Program-made: the position numbers and the translations under genes
Origin: Doryteuthis pealeii
Taxonomy: Eukaryota > Mollusca > Cephalopoda > Myopsida > Loliginidae
Reading direction: 5' to 3'
DNA length: 64,000 bases
Assembly: GCA_023376005.1 (NCBI GenBank)
Contig: CM042145.1
Span: forward strand, 102,305,140 to 102,369,139
In this document: piece after piece, positions 40,880 through 64,000 of the stretch
Layout of the letters: each line of letters begins with the position of its first letter
Numbering within the stretch: position 1 is the first letter of the stretch
The notes under the pieces: model-generated
The model's database searches: none
Seen by the model: the letters and a program-made list of their open reading frames with translations, nothing else
Told to the model about the DNA's origin: nothing

Positions 40880-41010
40880 GACTTTGCTGATCAAAATACC
40901 GTTTCCAGCTAGAATCACCGAGTTAAGCAACGATTAACCTGTTTATTACTCTGTTGGGTGACCATTTAGGAACAACAGGTACTGTTAGCTACCTGAGGCG
41001 TCTGTGCCAG
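40880..41010 (+). mobile_element. 5S rRNA-derived SINE, second copy
   Basis: GTTTCCAGCTAGAATCACCG, AGTTAAGCAACGATTAACCT, GTTGGGTGACCATTTAGG and GGTACTGTTAGCT follow the order of 5S rRNA from about position 20 to its end. The head is more decayed than the copy at 32836, and the tail (ACCTGAGGCGTCTGTGCCAG) differs. Confidence 0.72.
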
Positions 41011-41109
41011 ACTAAAAAAAAGCTTAGTATGTATTTACCCAACGCCTTCGCAACGAGCAAGATGTGACAAAAGGTCAATTCTATGCAGAGTACAACTGGT
41101 TTCACTTGG

Positions 41110-41345
41110 ATGGTTTGTATGATAGGAGGCAAGTTGCCGTACAGCTGCTTTGTACGGCCACTTGCCCCCATGACACAAACCATCCGAGTGAGACGAACAA
41201 GACACTGGGCACTTCTGGAGAACTGAGTAGTGAAGTTCTCCTGTGAAAACCAACACATGGGCACGTCAGTGTGGACCATCCAACAAAAACCGACATTGAC
41301 CAGCTCTGCGCTCAACTTCCAAATCGCAAAGGTCTGCTTGTCTTG
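41110..41345 (+). pseudogene. RTE-like LINE C-terminal fragment
   Basis: Plus-strand frames give CPHDTNHPSE-like and PTHGHVSV pieces homologous to 50940-51290. An alpha SINE 3' scrap precedes it (41030-41075). Confidence 0.65.
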
Positions 41346-41442
41346 AAAATTTGAAATCATGGATCTTAAACCAAAGTCGAATGCAGATGGTCGAAAATAA
41401 TGACAGTATATTAAGGCAAGGTTCCCACGAAACACACAACTT

Positions 41443-41670
41443 AGAAGAAGAAGAAGAAGAAGAAGAAGAAGAAGAAGAAGAAGAAGAAGAAGAAGAAGAT
41501 CATTTTTCGGTTTTAGAGAAAGAAAAAAAAGACTCTTGTTTTGCAAATATTTTGCGTGAAACTCATTTCAACAAAAGAAAAGAAAAGAAAAGAAAAGAAA
41601 GAAAGAAAGAAAGAAGAAAAAAGAAACAAACAAACAAACAAACAACAAACAAACAAACAAACAAACAAAC

Positions 41671-41703
<33 letters not shown>

Positions 41704-41705
41704 CT
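41443..41705. repeat. GAA, AAAG and AAAC/AAC arrays
   Basis: GAA triplets at 41443-41499, then AAAAG units (41575-41610), AAAC units and AAC units to 41703. Confidence 0.9.
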
Positions 41706-42049
41706 TAAAGCAAATGATGAAAGAAATTGATAGAGAAATGGAGACGGGTAAGAAAATAAACAAAATGGCGACGAAAATGAACTAGGAAGTTCGTGCAAAT
41801 GAATAATAATGAAATGTAAATTTCCGAGTAACAAATAGAAATTTCATTGAATACAAAGGAATAATTTGTATCCGAAGACTGAAATCAGAAACGTTATAAA
41901 AACAAAATATGTTTGGCTAATTTGGTGAAATAGGTACGTTGATAAACTGACAGCAAAAAAACATAAACTTGAGTATATTGCCTTAAAACTTGTAAAAAGA
42001 CATTGGAAATGATATTTGTAGCCTGTGAATATGTGTATAAGTATAGGTG

Positions 42050-42665
42050 AATGGAAGCGGCAACCTAGCATCACATGGGTAGTGGGGGGAACAATCCTGG
42101 TGTGTTAATTTGTTTACTTTTGAGATCTACAAATACTGGACATTTTAAAGTAGAATTTCAATGCTATTTCTATGTATATTTTAATCCTTTAATATTTTCA
42201 AATATAAATCAAACCTTCATAATTTTTTGCACAAAAGGCAAGAACCGGTGATATTTAATGTGTATATATTTACTTTGTCGTTAATTGTTTTATTTTCGTA
42301 ATTTCATCTGAACATGCATAGATACACACCAACTGCCCTTTATATATGTACTAGAAGCGGCTACCCAGCATCACATGGGTAGAGAGGGGCAAGGAAACCT
42401 CCAGTGTATTGATTTTTTTACTTTTGAGATTTACAAATGCTGGATATTTTAAGTAGAATTTTAATGCTATTTCAATGAACATTTTAATTTTTAAATATCT
42501 TCGAATATAAATCAAATCTTCATAATTCTTTTCACCAAAAGCGGGAACCGGTGATATTTAATGTGTATATATATATATATTTGCTTCGTCGTTAATTGTT
42601 TTATTTTCGTAGTTTCATCCGGACATACATATATACACACCAACTGCCCTTTATATATGTATAGA
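42050..42665 (-). mobile_element. Tandem Helitron-like 3' ends
   Basis: Two units of about 305 bp (42050-42350, 42351-42665), each beginning (plus strand) at or near CTAGAAGCGGCTACCCAGCA and ending CACACCAACTGCCCTTTATA. Tandem 3' ends are common in Helitron-type elements. Confidence 0.6.
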
Positions 42666-42869
42666 TAGATAAGCGCCAAAATTATGCATGTTGAATCATA
42701 GTGAAAACAGGTCGAAACAGAGTCATTTTCGCTATAAATATACGTTACTTAATATAAACTTAAAACCATTAAAACTAGTAAAATAACATTGGAAATTGTA
42801 TTTGTAGCTTGTGAATAAAACGCTCGCGGTAAATGTAATAAGCGCCAATATTGAAATTTTTATAAATAA

Positions 42870-42905
42870 CTAGCAGCGGCTACCCGGCTAAGCCCGGGTA
42901 GAGGA
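42870..42905 (-). mobile_element. Helitron-like 3' terminus with perfect hairpin
   Basis: On the minus strand a perfect 8-bp hairpin (CTACCCGG/CCGGGTAG, 42901-42880, six-base loop) is followed by CCGCTG and CTAG (42873-42870), then TT. This is the canonical Helitron 3' layout. Confidence 0.7.
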
Positions 42906-43065
42906 GATAAAAACATGGTTTAATAATCGTTTGCAAATCTATTACTAATGAATACCGAGTTCGGTCCTCGAAGGATGAACCATAAAAATCAACACGTAAA
43001 AACGATCTTAATTTAATCCTGCCTGGTGGAGGTCAGGAAATTGTCTTTTCGTCAGATTTGAGGGG

Positions 43066-43314
43066 ATGACATCATATGGCAAAACTTGCGAATCGGTCGG
43101 AAAATGAAAACATATTACAGGTGACCTAGAAAAAACAGAACCCAAATTATTTATTTATTTTCCCATTAAACTAACCCTAAACCCCACCCTAACCCTAACC
43201 CCTAAAACCCCCTAGTTAAAATTAACAGTTTTATTACAAAACTTTTGGGTTCTGTTTTTTTCTGGGTCATCGTAATTTTCCAATCGATTTGCAAGTTAGC
43301 CCATCACATAATGA
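43066..43314. mobile_element. Foldback element with telomere-like core
   Basis: Arms of about 75 bp (AAAACTTGCGAATCGG, GAAAAAACAGAACCCAA against TTGGGTTCTGTTTTTTTC, CAATCGATTTGCAAGTT) enclose TAACCCTAAACCCCACCCTA then ACCCTAACCCC (43171-43211), imperfect CCCTAA units. Confidence 0.65.
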
Positions 43315-43865
43315 AATTTTAATTCAATGATTAACTATATTTTTTGAATAAAATATAAATGATACGATTTGCTAAACTTCAAATTAATATTTGAAAAAGA
43401 AAAAAAAAAGAATTAAATAAAGAAATCAAATTTATGTAAAACGATAAATAATCTTTAAAAAATAACATTATTAATTCAAAACATAGCCGATCGAATAAAT
43501 TTGATAACAAATTTAGTTTTCATGTATTTCCGTGAAATGTTTTAGGTAATCTAATGGTATTATCTCTTGCGCACTATTCTACATTAGTATCATGATTTTA
43601 TTTGTATTTCTAATATTAAAATAAATAAATTAACCCGATTATGAAAAATAAAAGAAAGGTTTTGTTTACAATTGACGAACGACGGGAATTTATAAAACAA
43701 AGTTGATTTGTCGCTAAATGTATTCGTTTGATTTATTATTTAATTTGCTGTAAAAAAAATTCAATGTATGAAAAGACATACTAATTACATATTTAGAAAG
43801 ATTTTTTTCTAACGAAATAAATATTTTAAAGATAGAAACAGAAATATGCGATAAATAAGATTTAT
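43315..43865. other. Gene-free AT-rich stretch
   Basis: No exon and no member of the catalogued repeat families; many short A and T runs. Confidence 0.45.
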
Positions 43866-43869
43866 AAAG

Positions 43870-43980
43870 ATTTGGTTAATTGGTTGGGTTTTACGGCATG
43901 TCAACAAAATTTGACATGCCGTAAAATCCACCGGCTAACCAACCAACCAACCAACCAAACCACCAACCAATCAACCACAT
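43870..43980. repeat. Inverted pair of gamma tails
   Basis: GGTTGGGTTTTACGGCATGT (minus tail) is followed within 15 bp by TTTGACATGCCGTAAAATCC and CAACC repeats (plus tail). Similar inverted tail pairs are at 44700-44860 and 49405-49585. Confidence 0.75.
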
Positions 43981-44105
43981 TTTTATAAACTTTCTCGTTC
44001 TCTGTTTGTAAAGATAGAAAACACAAATTTCTGTCCCAATAAGAATTTTAGTGTTTTTAAAGTTTTTAATAAACTAAACTATACTTATTTACTAAGTTTA
44101 GCTTA

Positions 44106-44445
44106 TTTGTGGTATAATGACACAAGTATGGCACACGCAGTAAGAATCAAAATTACTAACAATGATCTTCTAATCTAGCTTGCTAACCATTACACCACAT
44201 GAGGTGCCCTGGAATGCTTAATTGTGACACAAGGCCAGAAGTATGGGGCACCCAGTGAGAATCGAAATTACTAACAATGATCTTCTAATCTAGCTTTCTA
44301 ACCATTACATCACATGAGGTGCCCTGGAATGCTTAGTTGTGACACAAGGCCAGAAGTATGGGGCACCGAGTGATAATCGAAATTATTAACAATGATCTGC
44401 TAATCTAGCTTGCTAACCATTACACCCCGTAAGATGCCAATTCAT
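44106..44445 (-). repeat. Three tandem tRNA-like units of about 117 bp
   Basis: Each unit on the minus strand begins GGCACCTCATGTGGTGTAAT and GGTTAGCAAGCTAGATTAG, with a B-box-like CGATTCTCACT. Relatives without tandem structure occur at 12520-12605 and 32380-32440. Confidence 0.75.
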
Positions 44446-44699
44446 AAAACTCTGTATATGCTTGACATAAACTACTGTTCATCATAAAGCATTTATGTGA
44501 CTTAACTTAAAAGAAAATAGGAATATATATACAAAGTAGGACAGAAGAATAATATGACAGTCAATAATATTATGTTATTGGTGTCTTTCTTACTTCTGTC
44601 CAATCCTATAAATAGCATCCAGTAACACTGGTGCACAATGTATCTACAAAATAAAAATTATGGAGTTGTTTGTCGTATAATGGTTATCGACGAACGAAA

Positions 44700-44860
44700 T
44701 GTTGGTTAGTTGGTTGGATTTTACGGCATGTTAACCCATTGGGTCATTTTATGCCGTCATGAATTTACCCATCAACAATGCATTTATTTCAAAACTTTGT
44801 TGGCATTAAATGGCCCTCAGAGGTTGATATGTCGTAAAACAAAACAAACAAAACAATTTT
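44700..44860. repeat. Inverted pair of gamma tails
   Basis: Minus tail at 44702-44760 (GGTTGGATTTTACGGCATGT), plus tail at 44812-44850 (TTAAATGGCCCTCAGAGGTT). Confidence 0.7.
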
Positions 44861-44989
44861 TTATTTGAATCTGATTATTAGTTATTTTTTAATGATTCAA
44901 GGAATCTTAGAGTTTTTTGATTGTCACTTTGTTGGTAAAAAAAAGTGTTGATATTTATGTGACTATAAGTTTGTTTGTATTTGGAGTAT

Positions 44990-45165
44990 ATATATTTACC
45001 AACCCCTGCACACAAGCAGGATGTGACACAAGGTCAATTTATTAAGTAATGTTTAACAGGTTTGAATTCAGAGTTACCTTAAATGCAATTTCCACGTCCA
45101 GGATTTGAACTCGGGGCGACGAGTTCATTTCCCATGAATTTAACCATTACACCACGCGCTTATAT
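44990..45165 (-). mobile_element. Alpha SINE with internal deletion
   Basis: 3' end CCAACCCCTGCACACAAGCA joined after GAGTTACC to the head (ATGCAATTTCCACGTCCAGG to CCATTACACCACGCGC), lacking about 110 bp of the body. Confidence 0.78.
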
Positions 45166-45239
45166 ATTTGGAGTATATGACAACCAATGGATTTGGATGT
45201 TTTTTGGATAATTCATGTGTCCTTTTATCTATTGAATTA

Positions 45240-45530
45240 TACAATAAATAAAACAAACTATATATAAATCAATAACACCAGGCATGTATTTATTAAAACT
45301 TGTTTTTAAAAACACAGTAGACCGTAAAATGTTGCATGATAACTTTCTAAATATATATATAACAATGGTGTACTCTATTTTATGTAGTAATGGTCTTGTC
45401 TATAAATTAAATACCCATTGATAAACTTACTTAATTTCTGAAATTACTGTGAGGTAAGCAGTGACGTAGTTTCAGTTACCGACAAATAGGTCCGAATCTC
45501 CATTATATATAGATATTAAAAGGAATGTTT
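45240..45530 (-). mobile_element. Helitron-like fragment
   Basis: Minus-strand 5' end TCTATATATAATGGAG (about 45520) and body (AATAAATACATGCCTGGTGT), truncated at the 3' side. Confidence 0.6.
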
Positions 45531-45813
45531 TTTTTTTATTACAATCAAGACTATCCCTTTACACATTCAATAAATAAGCAAAATATTTTTTTTTTTCAGA
45601 ATTTTTCTACATAAATGTAAACTCTACATTGTGTAATGTAATGGATGACTTAGAGTAAACTTAAATTGAATTTTAAAAAAATAGGAAATTAATTTCTGGA
45701 AAATTTTCCACTTTTTAAAAATACTTATAAACTCTTGAGATATTATCTACTCTCCATGAGAATGTATTATCATTAGCTTTTTGAAGATTTTCATCATGTA
45801 TATGTATACACTA

Positions 45814-46229
45814 TCTATATTAATAATGGAGATTCGCTTCCGGTTTTTGTCTGTAACAAAAACTACGTCACTGCTTATGTCACACTACTAAAATCGTCAT
45901 ACACTAGAATAAATACACTCAAAATTTGAGGATGCAATGTTAGACAGTCCTCATTGGTTTTTTAAACAAGTTTTAATAAATACATACCTGGTATTATCTA
46001 TCTATGTATAGTTTGTTTTATTTTAATATATATTTAAAGTTATCAGAACTAAGTTTCCATTTCAATTTTTTAATCCTTTAATAAATTTATTTTATTTTTT
46101 ACTCCTTTAATAAATTTGATGATTTTACTTTATTATGATACAAACTCTCAGATATTAAATTTTCAACTCCCATCCCTCGGGCAATATTTATTTTACGTCA
46201 CTAAGAGGGCGTTTTTTTTATTTTGCTAG
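45814..46229 (+). mobile_element. Helitron-like element, complete ends
   Basis: 5' TCTATATTAATAATGG after A45813; 3' CTAG at 46226-46229 followed by T46230, i.e. insertion between A and T. Length 416 bp, no protein coding. Co-linear with 14182-14576. Confidence 0.7.
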
Positions 46230-46296
46230 TTATTATAACAAAGGCTCGTAAGCTTTTGCTTGTCTACAGTTTTCCTTTAATATGATCACTGATCAT

Positions 46297-46345
46297 AAGC
46301 CCTGTTGATAGTTTGAATAATACCGAAACGCGATAGCGTCGGCTT
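46297..46345 (+). ncRNA. Hammerhead-like motif, one core base changed
   Basis: Stem I AAGCC/GGCTT (46297-46301, 46341-46345) and stem III ACGC/GCGT with a GATA loop are perfect, and GTC is present. The core reads CTGTTGA, where the invariant A is T, so this copy should be inactive. Confidence 0.45.
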
Positions 46346-46628
46346 CAAAAATGTCAGTTTTCGACGTATTTTCATGTTTTTTTTTCACAAGCTTTTTATA
46401 TGTATACACTATTATTGAAAATATAATTGCTTTTTTTGTTACCAAAATGTTTCTTCCACACATACTACATGTTATTGCTTTTTATTTAATCATTAGACTA
46501 CCAACAGATTTATCTTCGTATCAGAAACTATTTAGATTTCGAAATTTCTTAAAAAAGTTGAACCTCTTTTTTGAATTCTTCATGTTGTTAACACAATGTT
46601 TCAGCCGATTCATCCTTCAAACTTGCAG

Positions 46629-46652
46629 GTGTGTGTGTGTGAGAGTGTGAGT

Positions 46653-46722
<70 letters not shown>
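46629..46722. repeat. GT-GA array
   Basis: Short GT run then about 80 bp of GA. Confidence 0.92.
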
Positions 46723-46725
<3 letters not shown>

Positions 46726-47039
46726 TCTTTTATTATTTGAAGGGCGCCTTGTATAAAGCGGTTAATAGAAAGTACACTGGACAGACCATAAATGGGCACA
46801 TAGAATCAGATCATCACGAGTGCTCTACTGTTGTAGCCTGGTGCCATATCATAATAAAGTTATTGAATATCAACTAGCAGGACCTGTGGATATATAACAG
46901 TAGGATTATCTAATTATTACAACGTTTGATATGTTTACTTAAGAGCTATTGCAATATTTCAATATGTAAAAAGTATAATAATCTTGATTTAACTCTCTCA
47001 CGCTCATTTTTCGTTCTTTTCATCTTTTAATTATGTTCG

Positions 47040-47310
47040 ATTGAAACAGATTAGCGTTATCGCTTCCACGAGCTCACCCCTCTCTATCTTTCCCTACTCT
47101 CTTTCTTTCCTTTCTTTCTTTATTATAAAAATGAAGTGGTCCATTATTTTGATGAGGTGATGAGACTCATAAGAAATAAGAATTCGAAGGATAAGCAACA
47201 CTAGATAATCAGGTTTGCATCTTTGCATTGCAGCTTTGAAAATTTGGACGGTCTCATTTTTAACCTGGGGGTTTGGCAAGATGGTGACGGTCGTACTTTT
47301 AAGGAACACG
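47040..47310 (-). repeat. Dispersed repeat delta, inverted copy
   Basis: Shares ATAAAAATGAAGTGGTCCAT and GACGGTCGTACTTTTAAGG with the copies at 4800 and 61465 in reverse orientation. It lies 0.5 kb beyond the stop codon of gene B. Confidence 0.65.
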
Positions 47311-47489
47311 AATACTGATATATTGATTACAAAATAAAATACACAATAAATAATGTCCCCCACCCCAAAAATAAAATAAACAGAAAATTTGGATAGCATT
47401 TCTGCTAATGATATTTAATAAATGAATATAAAACACAAACAAAAAATAAAAAATATACATTAAAATACTTTGGCTTGTAATGTTTTCAT

Positions 47490-47495
47490 ATATAT

Positions 47496-47552
<57 letters not shown>
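47490..47552. repeat. TA array
   Basis: TA units with two TAATA interruptions, 230 bp downstream of the gene B stop. Confidence 0.9.
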
Positions 47553-47553
<1 letters not shown>

Positions 47554-47783
47554 CTTAATCAGAGTTTGTTCGAAATTTTGGCACACATACTCTTTCAATC
47601 ATCTTTAAAAAAAAATAGACGGCCGTGTATTTCGGCGTGTAGACCCCGTAGTAGTTACAGGGCGTCTTCCAGTTTTGCGTCACCATTTTCTTCTCTTCCC
47701 AGAGTATCGTGTGCTTTGTAAACACGTGGCGGGAAGAATTCGTCCATTCTTTTTTTTTTTTAGATTTTTTTTTTTAGATTTTT

Positions 47784-61316
<13,533 letters not shown>

Positions 61317-62245
61317 CTGTAAATAAAACCGCCATATTTCATGTTGTGATTATTTTATAAACAGAACATTTCCAATGAAAAACAACAGCAGTGACAACAA
61401 CAAAACAATGATTTATAGAAGAATTGAAGCATTTATAACAATTAACTAATATGCTTGTTCCTTAATCTTCCGACCGTTATCATCTTGCAAACACACTCAG
61501 ACCGTCCAAATAGTCCAAAAATGAAATGCAAAAATGTAAATTCTCATTATCTGTTGTCGCTTATCCAGCAAATCCTTATTTCTTGTGAGTGTCGTCACCT
61601 CAACTAAATAATGGACCATTCCGTTTTTATTATAAAGAAAGAAAGAAAGAAAGAAAGAAAGTAGAGGGAATATAGAGAGGAGTGGGCGCTGAAGCGATAA
61701 CGCTAAACTGCTTCGCTCGAACATAATGAAAAGATGAAAAGAAGGAAAGAAAGAAAGAATGAAAGAAAAAAAGTGTGAGAGAGACTTAAATCAAGATTAT
61801 TACATTTCGCAATAGCTCTTAAGTAAACATATCAAACGTTGTAATAATTGAATTATCATACTGTCCTGCTAGTTTATAACAATTCTACAATGAAACGACA
61901 ACTGACGACGTCAGCACTAAAATTTTGATTAGCACAGTAATGTTAAAATGCTCTCAATTGTAATTCAATATTAATAGTTTTTTGTGGGTACAAAATTTGA
62001 GATTTGCAACCATAAGCAGATTCATCCTTAACAAGAATTCTTTGTTTTCACCTGTGGTAATCCTCTGATGAGACTTAGATGAGAAGAAAGAATTCTTGTT
62101 ATGGTTTAATCGGCTTATGTTTGCAATTCAATATTAACATTTACAATTTTGGAGTCGATAGAAAAAGCTATGTGAGAACTACACAAGAATGCTGCGTGAT
62201 ATTTTGAACAAATCCAGCAAACAGCACCCTACAAAATAGCAGCTT
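61317..62245. other. Gene B intron: delta repeat and LINE scrap
   Basis: 61465-61745 is the third copy of dispersed repeat delta (AATGGACCATTCCGTTTTTA). 62150-62245 is a plus-strand RTE-like LINE scrap (ENYTRMLRDILNKSSKQHPT with a frame break). The upstream exon (GLPTYGR type) is not in the window. Confidence 0.6.
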
Positions 62246-62249
62246 TATG

Positions 62250-62346
62250 GCTATCTATATATATCAATCTGTTTATATCTATCTATCTATTTATCTATCT
62301 CAATCTGTTCATATCTATCTATCTATCTCAATCTGTTCATATCTAC

Positions 62347-62381
<35 letters not shown>

Positions 62382-62436
62382 AATCTGTTCATATCTATCT
62401 ATCTATCTATCTATCTATCTAATCTCAATCTGTTCA

Positions 62437-62480
<44 letters not shown>

Positions 62481-62496
62481 AATCTATTCATATCTG

Positions 62497-62539
<43 letters not shown>

Positions 62540-62641
62540 GTTCATATCTAATCTATCTATATCTATCTATCTATCTATCTAAATCTGTTCATATCTATCT
62601 ATCTATGTCAATCTGTTCATAATCTATCTATCTATCGTTCA

Positions 62642-62676
<35 letters not shown>

Positions 62677-62727
62677 ATCTATCTATCTAATCTCAATCTG
62701 TTCTATCTATCTATCTCAATCTGTTCA

Positions 62728-62762
<35 letters not shown>

Positions 62763-62807
62763 GTCAATCTGTTCATATCTATCTATCTATCCATCTCAAT
62801 CTGTTCA

Positions 62808-62840
<33 letters not shown>

Positions 62841-62880
62841 CAATCTGTTCATACCAATATATCTATCAATATATCTATAT
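62250..62880. repeat. CTAT array with CTCAATCTGTTCATAT inserts
   Basis: About 630 bp of TCTA tetramers punctuated by CAATCTGTTCATATCTA at irregular intervals, so a higher-order repeat. It directly follows the LINE scrap, whose 3' end may have seeded it. Confidence 0.93.
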
Positions 62881-62933
62881 ATTTAGGGAGAAAGAGAGAA
62901 GATAAAGGCAGGGTGCGGAATTAGAAAATAGAG

Positions 62934-62965
<32 letters not shown>

Positions 62966-63056
62966 GAAGAAAGAATTAAAAGAGAAAAAAAATGACGTAG
63001 GATGTAGAAACTATAACCGCAAAATGGCCGATTTTTAAGCCCTTTTCTTTATCAAT

Positions 63057-63073
63057 TATATATATATATATAT

Positions 63074-63135
<62 letters not shown>
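63057..63135. repeat. TA-TG array
   Basis: TA units then TG units, in the gene B intron. Confidence 0.92.
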
Positions 63136-63137
<2 letters not shown>

Positions 63138-63319
63138 AATTTGTGTGTTTTTGTGTGTGTTCGTGTGTATTTGTGGATAATGCAGGGTCAGTGTTCTCAA
63201 TAGTAAATCCAATAACGATTTATGATTAGAATAAGTGTTTGAGTTATCAACATTAACGTTAATTACTAACGTTAATATCAATTATCTAATACAGCAAAGA
63301 TAGATACAGTAAGATAGAT

Positions 63320-63540
63320 TTACCCAACCCCTTTGCACGAACAAGATGCGACTCAAAGTCAATATTTGAGCGGTATTTAACAGGTTTGAATTCGGAGTTT
63401 TCCTCCTCCTAGACTGGTTGCTATACCAAGGTTACTGAGCCCAGTCTGCCTTATTATTTGCCCTTAGCTAGAGGGAGAATAGTTCGATTCATATTTTTCC
63501 CAATGGTATTTGCGCTAGGTGTAATGCAAGCAGTCTGAGT
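63320..63540 (-). mobile_element. Alpha SINE, head truncated
   Basis: CCCAACCCCTTTGCACGAAC to GGTATTTGCGCTAGGTGTAA on the plus strand; the tRNA-like head is lost. Confidence 0.8.
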
Positions 63541-63819
63541 AAATGTGATGTAACAAATCTGGTCTCACAGACCAGTTCGCGAGTGCAGTGAGTTCGATCA
63601 ATACCGAGTGCCCTCATTGTGATCTTGTGCCTGACTAGTATAGTACTGACAATTGTCTTTAAATGTTATGCTTGAAGACGGCATTTATCTCCGAAAAAAC
63701 AACTTATTTCCGGAAATTGAACATCTCAGGTTATTTTATTTTTAGAGGTTAGAGAATTGTGTTCATTGTGCATTTATATTTACATTTTTCGTGAAGTTGT
63801 TTCTTAAGAGGTTTTGCAA

Positions 63820-64000
63820 ACAATCATATATCAAGTATTCCTATCTAATACAAATAATTTGCACGCAAGTGTATGGTTTCAAGTATTCTTATCTAATACT
63901 AATAATTATAATGTTTCGAGTAATTATTTCTATTTGATAAATTGCACACGGTTATATGGTTTTGAGTATTCCAATCTAATACTAATAATCATATGGTTTC
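63820..64000. repeat. Diverged minisatellite units at window edge
   Basis: Four or five relatives of the 6186-7155 unit with inserted TTTGCACGCAAGTGT-like text. The longer form may be the ancestral unit. The array continues beyond the window. Confidence 0.75.

Noticed and set aside
40989..41546. 185-codon minus-strand open frame with poly-Leu
   Set aside because: It is antisense to an RTE-like LINE fragment and a GAA array; the recognisable protein is on the plus strand.
62247..62582. Coding frame of Ile-Tyr-Leu-Ser repeats
   Set aside because: It is a translation of the CTAT tetranucleotide array.

Overview
This is a eukaryotic, intron-rich, very AT- and microsatellite-rich window. It most resembles a mollusc genome, possibly a coleoid cephalopod. 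That assignment is an inference from the repeat style (endless TA, CA and GA arrays, tRNA-derived SINEs, RTE-like LINE tails) and from the chitinase architecture; no marker fixes the species. No bacterial-type gene organisation, CRISPR array or intact transposase is visible.

The only confident protein genes are two tandem, same-direction (minus strand) glycoside hydrolase family 18 chitinase genes. Gene A runs leftwards from a probable promoter near 24.0 kb, with coding exons between 13122 and 665, and leaves the window on the left. Its visible exons carry a signal peptide, the SVGGW, DGIDIDWE, MTYD and GLPTYGR motifs and a conserved late exon. Gene B enters from the right. Its five last exons (61316 down to 47784) encode the end of the GH18 barrel, a Ser/Thr-rich linker and two CBM14 chitin-binding domains. 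The late barrel exon is present in both genes with equal length and phase (20 of 40 residues identical), so they are paralogues. The last exon of gene B has a one-base frameshift. All splice junctions given here were checked for GT-AG ends and phase continuity by eye.

Layout: 0-13 kb, gene A exons in introns filled with GA and GAA tracts, nested SINEs, a 37-bp minisatellite and a LINE fragment; 13-24 kb, long 5' intron of gene A with MITEs, Helitron-like pieces and TA arrays; 24.0 kb, promoter; 24-47.8 kb, gene-poor intergenic DNA with SINEs, an internally deleted mariner, 5S rRNA-derived SINEs and Helitron-like repeats; 47.8-61.3 kb, gene B; 61.3-64 kb, a gene B intron with a large CTAT array.

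The most unusual signal apart from the genes is a dispersed family of short motifs fitting the hammerhead ribozyme core (CUGANGA, GAAA, NUH) with covarying stems. They lie beside TA arrays and are probably relics of Penelope-like retroelements or retrozymes. Other notable items are two 5S rRNA-derived SINEs, a 664-bp foldback element with an exact 8-bp target duplication inside a Helitron-like element, an empty-site-proven Tc1-like MITE, and a telomere-like core inside a foldback element.
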